DNA of 64,000 nucleotides, from positions 908,501 to 972,500 of the forward strand of contig NZ_CP086111.1 in NCBI RefSeq assembly GCF_016806835.2, read 5' to 3'. Position 1 is the stretch's first letter. Each line of letters begins with the position of its first letter. Below the pieces are notes generated by a model. It was not told the origin of the DNA and made no database searches. It saw only the letters and a list, made by a program, of their open reading frames with translations. This document shows, in pieces, positions 61,262 through 64,000 of the stretch. The position numbers and the translations under genes are program-made. This DNA comes from Skermanella rosea (GTDB taxonomy: Bacteria > Pseudomonadota > Alphaproteobacteria > Azospirillales > Azospirillaceae).

Positions 61262-63496
61262 TCATTTGACTTCCAGGCGGACTATCGCGGCATCGTCCTC
61301 CGCTGACTTTCCGACAGACAGGTTCATACACCTGTTCAGGTGGAAACGGGCCGGTCCGTCGTCGGGGAATTCTTCGAGCACTTGGCGGAACAGGCCGACC
61401 GCCTCCGGCAGGCGGCCGGACTCGCAGGCTTCCAGGGCGTCGCCGAAGCAGGAGGCCAGCCTGAGCTGGCCGGGCGTCGCCTCTTCGCGCCGCGCGATCA
61501 GTTCGTGGATGTCGAGCGCTCCCGTCTTTCCCATCAGCCGGAACCGGCCGACGCGGCGGGTCAGGATCTCGGCGCCCAGGTCGCCGACGACGGAGTCCGA
61601 CGCCAGCAGCCTGGTTCCCAGGTGCTTGTTCAGCCCTTCGATGCGGGACGCGGTGTTGGGGATGTCGCCGACGACGCTCCAGGCGAAATGGCCCTTGCCG
61701 CCGACATTGCCGACCATGATCCAGCCGGCATGCAGGCCGACCCGGGTGGGCATGGTGCGGCCGGGATTCTGGAGGTTGAACCGTTCGACCGCGCGCGCCA
61801 GGTCGAGCGCCGCCAGCGTGGCGCGCAGGCGCGGCTCGCGCTCCGGATTGGCTGCCGTCCACACGCTCATGACGCCGTCGCCGACCACGTCGGTGACCGT
61901 GCCGCCGCCGGCCTGGATCGGCTCGAACACCGCGGCGAAGTAGGAGTCCAGCAGGGACGCCAAGTCGCGCGGAGTCATGGTTTCCGCGAGGGTCGTGAAG
62001 CGCTCGGCGTCGGAGGCGACGCAGGCTCCGTAGAAAAGGTCGCGCGCGCCGCCCGGATTGATCGGCCTGTGCGCCAGGTCGGCGGCGACCCGCTCCGGCA
62101 GATAGTAGCGGATCGCCTGGGCGACGTTGCGGCGTTCCCGGTTGGCCGTGAGGTATTGCCACAGCAGTCCGCCGAACAGCGCCACCGGGACCTGGACCAT
62201 CATCGGGACCGCCACCGGCAGCCAGAGCTGCGACTGACCGAACAGGGTCGCCGAGACTGCGATCCAGCCGGCCGCCAGGAGCACCGTCGCCACGACGGCC
62301 AGCATCGCCGGCAACAAATAGGCCAGGAGGCCGATCGCGACGCCGAACCCGACCACCAGCCCGAGTTCCGCCGGCCGGCCCGGGCTCTTCAGGGTGGTGT
62401 TCTCCAGCAGGTTGCCGAAAGCCGTCGCCGCGATCTCCACCCCGCTGATGTCGATGCCGTCGCTGGTGGAGAACACCGTATAGAAGGTGTCGAGGTTGGT
62501 CGGCGTGCGCTCGGCGACGCCGATGAAGACGGTCCGGCCCGTCAGGTCCGGCACGTCGCGGCCCTCGATCAGGTCGGCGAAGGGGATCGTGGTCACCGTC
62601 CCCGGCGGACCGTAAAAGTTCAGGTAGTAATGTTGCGGACCCTGGTGCAGCCGGTCGATCGCATCCATCAGCCGGCGTTCGCGGTCGTCGAGCCGGTCCG
62701 GCGGCGGCGGCAGGCGCGCCGCCAGCCCGGGATCCTGGAGGAAGGCGCGCCGCACCGCCTGGGAGGCGCGCTGGACCGCGCCTGGCTCGTCCAGCAGTTC
62801 GTTGTCCGGCGGCAGGCTCTCCAGTCCGGGAACGTCGGCTTCCCGCAGGCGGCCGAGCCAGGCCGGGTGCAGCGCCGCCGCGTGCACCTGGAGGGCGGCG
62901 GCGGGCAGCGTCAGGCGGTCGCCCTCCTTGAACGCCCAGAACTCGTTGGTCCGGGCGGCCACCTTGGGGAGCGGGAAGGGGGCCAGGGCGGCGGCAGCCT
63001 TCGCGAAGGGTTCGATCGGCGGCACCGATTTCAGGATCGCCATCTGCCCGGCCGGCTTGCCCTGGGAGTCCGTGACGACCAGTTCCTCCCGCTCCATGGC
63101 CTCGACCAGGATGACCGAGCGCGCCGCGGCGATGGACCGGCTCAGCGCGCCGTCCTGGATGATGTCAGTGGGTGTCTCGAGCGTCAGGTCGATCGCTATG
63201 GCGGTGGCGCCGCGTCGCTTGAGGTCGTCGATCATGCGCGCGCGCAAGGCGCGCGGCCACAGCCGGACCTGCGGCGGAAGGCTCAGCCTCCGGGCGGACT
63301 GGCGGTCGAGGGTGACGAGCGCCACGTCGGCGGGCGGCGGCACGGGACCGCGCAGCTTGAACAGCCACGCAAGGCCGAACTCCTCCTCCATCACGCGCCC
63401 GACCGGGCTGAGCGCCAGCAGAAGAGCGACGCCGGCCGTGATCAGGGCGAGCACGACCGCGTTCTGCATCCGCCTCATAGCAGGCGGAGTCGTCAT
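61262..63496 (-). CDS. CHASE2-domain nucleotide cyclase (class III)
   Basis: 744 residues. A membrane helix at about 12-30 and a large extracytoplasmic CHASE2 domain (to about 335) are followed by three membrane helices (about 375-455). A class III cyclase domain (about 490-680) has the metal aspartates (SDAERFTTLAE; TDVVGDGVMSVW), NTASRIEGL with the catalytic Asn and Arg. The usual substrate-selecting Lys before the second Asp is Asp here (TDVVGDG), so ATP or GTP preference is uncertain. The C-terminus has a TPR-like piece. Crp/Fnr is 12 nt upstream. Confidence 0.83.
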   Translation of the reverse strand: MTTPPAMRRMQNAVVLALITAGVALLLALSPVGRVMEEEFGLAWLFKLRGPVPPPADVALVTLDRQSARRLSLPPQVRLWPRALRARMIDDLKRRGATAIAIDLTLETPTDIIQDGALSRSIAAARSVILVEAMEREELVVTDSQGKPAGQMAILKSVPPIEPFAKAAAALAPFPLPKVAARTNEFWAFKEGDRLTLPAAALQVHAAALHPAWLGRLREADVPGLESLPPDNELLDEPGAVQRASQAVRRAFLQDPGLAARLPPPPDRLDDRERRLMDAIDRLHQGPQHYYLNFYGPPGTVTTIPFADLIEGRDVPDLTGRTVFIGVAERTPTNLDTFYTVFSTSDGIDISGVEIAATAFGNLLENTTLKSPGRPAELGLVVGFGVAIGLLAYLLPAMLAVVATVLLAAGWIAVSATLFGQSQLWLPVAVPMMVQVPVALFGGLLWQYLTANRERRNVAQAIRYYLPERVAADLAHRPINPGGARDLFYGACVASDAERFTTLAETMTPRDLASLLDSYFAAVFEPIQAGGGTVTDVVGDGVMSVWTAANPEREPRLRATLAALDLARAVERFNLQNPGRTMPTRVGLHAGWIMVGNVGGKGHFAWSVVGDIPNTASRIEGLNKHLGTRLLASDSVVGDLGAEILTRRVGRFRLMGKTGALDIHELIARREEATPGQLRLASCFGDALEACESGRLPEAVGLFRQVLEEFPDDGPARFHLNRCMNLSVGKSAEDDAAIVRLEVK

Positions 63497-63508
63497 TTCC
63501 TGGCGCGG

Positions 63509-64000
63509 TCATGGACCATCGGCGCCGCCTCCGGAGTCGTCGTCTATGCCGGACAATGACCGCAATTCCGCCAAGTCGTGGATGGTGACGGTACCGGCGG
63601 AGAACCCTACCACGCCGTCACGGCGCCATATAGACAATTGCTTGTTCACGCTCTCGCGCGTCATTCCGACAAAGGCGGCCAACTCCTGCTGGGACAGGCG
63701 TACATCTATCTCTATGCCGGTTCCCACGGTCTTGCCGAACCGCTCCGCGAGGCGCACCAGGCAGCGCGCCAGGCGGGGCTGGAGGTCCAGGAAAAGGGCG
63801 TCCTCCAGCTGCTGGCTGGTCTGGCGCAGGCGGGCGCACAGGACGCTCAGCAGATGCAGGCAGGCGGCGGGGCGATCCGCCAGGAAAGGAAGGAAGTCGC
63901 GGCGCTCCAGCACCAGCAGTTCGCAGGGTTCCATGGTGACCGCGTCGGCGGTCCGCGGCTTGGCGTCGAGCAGCGCGATTTCGCCGAACAGCTCGCCCTG
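63509..64000 (-). CDS. Crp/Fnr-family transcriptional regulator (5' end outside window)
   Basis: I read the frame on to the window edge: 163 residues are visible. The end of a cNMP-binding domain (GELFGEIALLDAKPRTADAV at the window edge) is followed by the dimer helix and a winged helix with SQQELAAFVGMTRESVNKQL, the Crp-type recognition helix. The GE-x-ALL-x-PRTA phosphate-binding signature is intact (Arg present), so it likely binds cAMP or cGMP. It lies 12 nt before the cyclase gene and should sense that enzyme's product. Confidence 0.88.
   Translation of the reverse strand, partial: QGELFGEIALLDAKPRTADAVTMEPCELLVLERRDFLPFLADRPAACLHLLSVLCARLRQTSQQLEDALFLDLQPRLARCLVRLAERFGKTVGTGIEIDVRLSQQELAAFVGMTRESVNKQLSIWRRDGVVGFSAGTVTIHDLAELRSLSGIDDDSGGGADGP

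Noticed and set aside
1..64000. CRISPR arrays, tRNA or rRNA genes and insertion sequences.
   Set aside because: I found no regularly spaced repeats, no clover-leaf-like sequence, no rRNA motif and no transposase or terminal repeats anywhere in the window; a tRNA could still be missed by eye.

Overview
The window is very GC-rich, densely coded DNA of the alphaproteobacterial type. The conserved block mutY / DUF721 / dsbA-like / smc, the EnvZ/OmpR-type pair, many sensor kinases, opgG/opgH glucan genes and GTG/TTG starts all point to the Rhodospirillales, most likely the Azospirillum-Skermanella group. That placement is inference; there is no rRNA or tRNA here to test it. I see no insertion sequence, integrase or CRISPR array, so the window looks like stable chromosome or chromid.

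Region by region. 1-2662: a processive GT2 (cut by the window edge) with an HlyD-like adaptor, resembling an Alg8/Alg44-type polysaccharide pair. 2768-5405: EnvZ/OmpR-type two-component pair and a MarR regulator, divergent from ilvE (5483-6379). 6742-12247: chemoreceptor, PhyH-type dioxygenase, an orphan terminase-small-subunit-like protein, FadL porin and CBS protein. 12383-20956: lipoprotein, FAD oxidoreductase, smc, dsbA-like, DUF721, mutY and a DUF1194 VWA protein. 20983-28743: thioredoxin-reductase-like protein, malate synthase G, DUF2780 protein, a chorismate-lyase-like protein, a half-size glycosyltransferase, an SLC13 transporter and a cold-shock protein. 28980-38847: membrane proteins, a SET-domain protein, and an overlapping operon of a transporter-HEAT-cNMP fusion, a CHASE4 histidine kinase and a response regulator, then an SH3 lipoprotein and a second CHASE4/PAS kinase. 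39112-44269: FNT channel, divergent opgH and opgG, and a uracil-DNA-glycosylase-like protein.

The most interesting part is 44500-54064, nine tightly packed genes on the + strand, several with overlapping start and stop codons: inositol-3-phosphate synthase, HD hydrolase, Trm112-like/SAM methyltransferase, Gfo/Idh/MocA dehydrogenase, zinc-ribbon metallo-beta-lactamase-fold protein, YcaO protein, TIM-barrel sugar isomerase, GT4 glycosyltransferase and PIG-L deacetylase. Inositol phosphate synthesis plus a GT4 plus a PIG-L deacetylase is the logic of the first half of mycothiol synthesis. However, no MshC-type cysteine ligase or MshD acetyltransferase is present, and a YcaO enzyme, a methyltransferase, a dehydrogenase and an isomerase are. 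I read this as a candidate undescribed pathway to a modified amino-sugar-inositol compound.

The right end (54051-64000) holds a small membrane protein, a degenerate receiver domain, small secreted or unknown proteins, a DUF2243 membrane protein, a FecR-TPR-beta-barrel fusion, a CHASE2 nucleotide cyclase and a Crp/Fnr regulator (cut by the window edge). The last three probably form a cyclic-nucleotide and envelope signalling unit.
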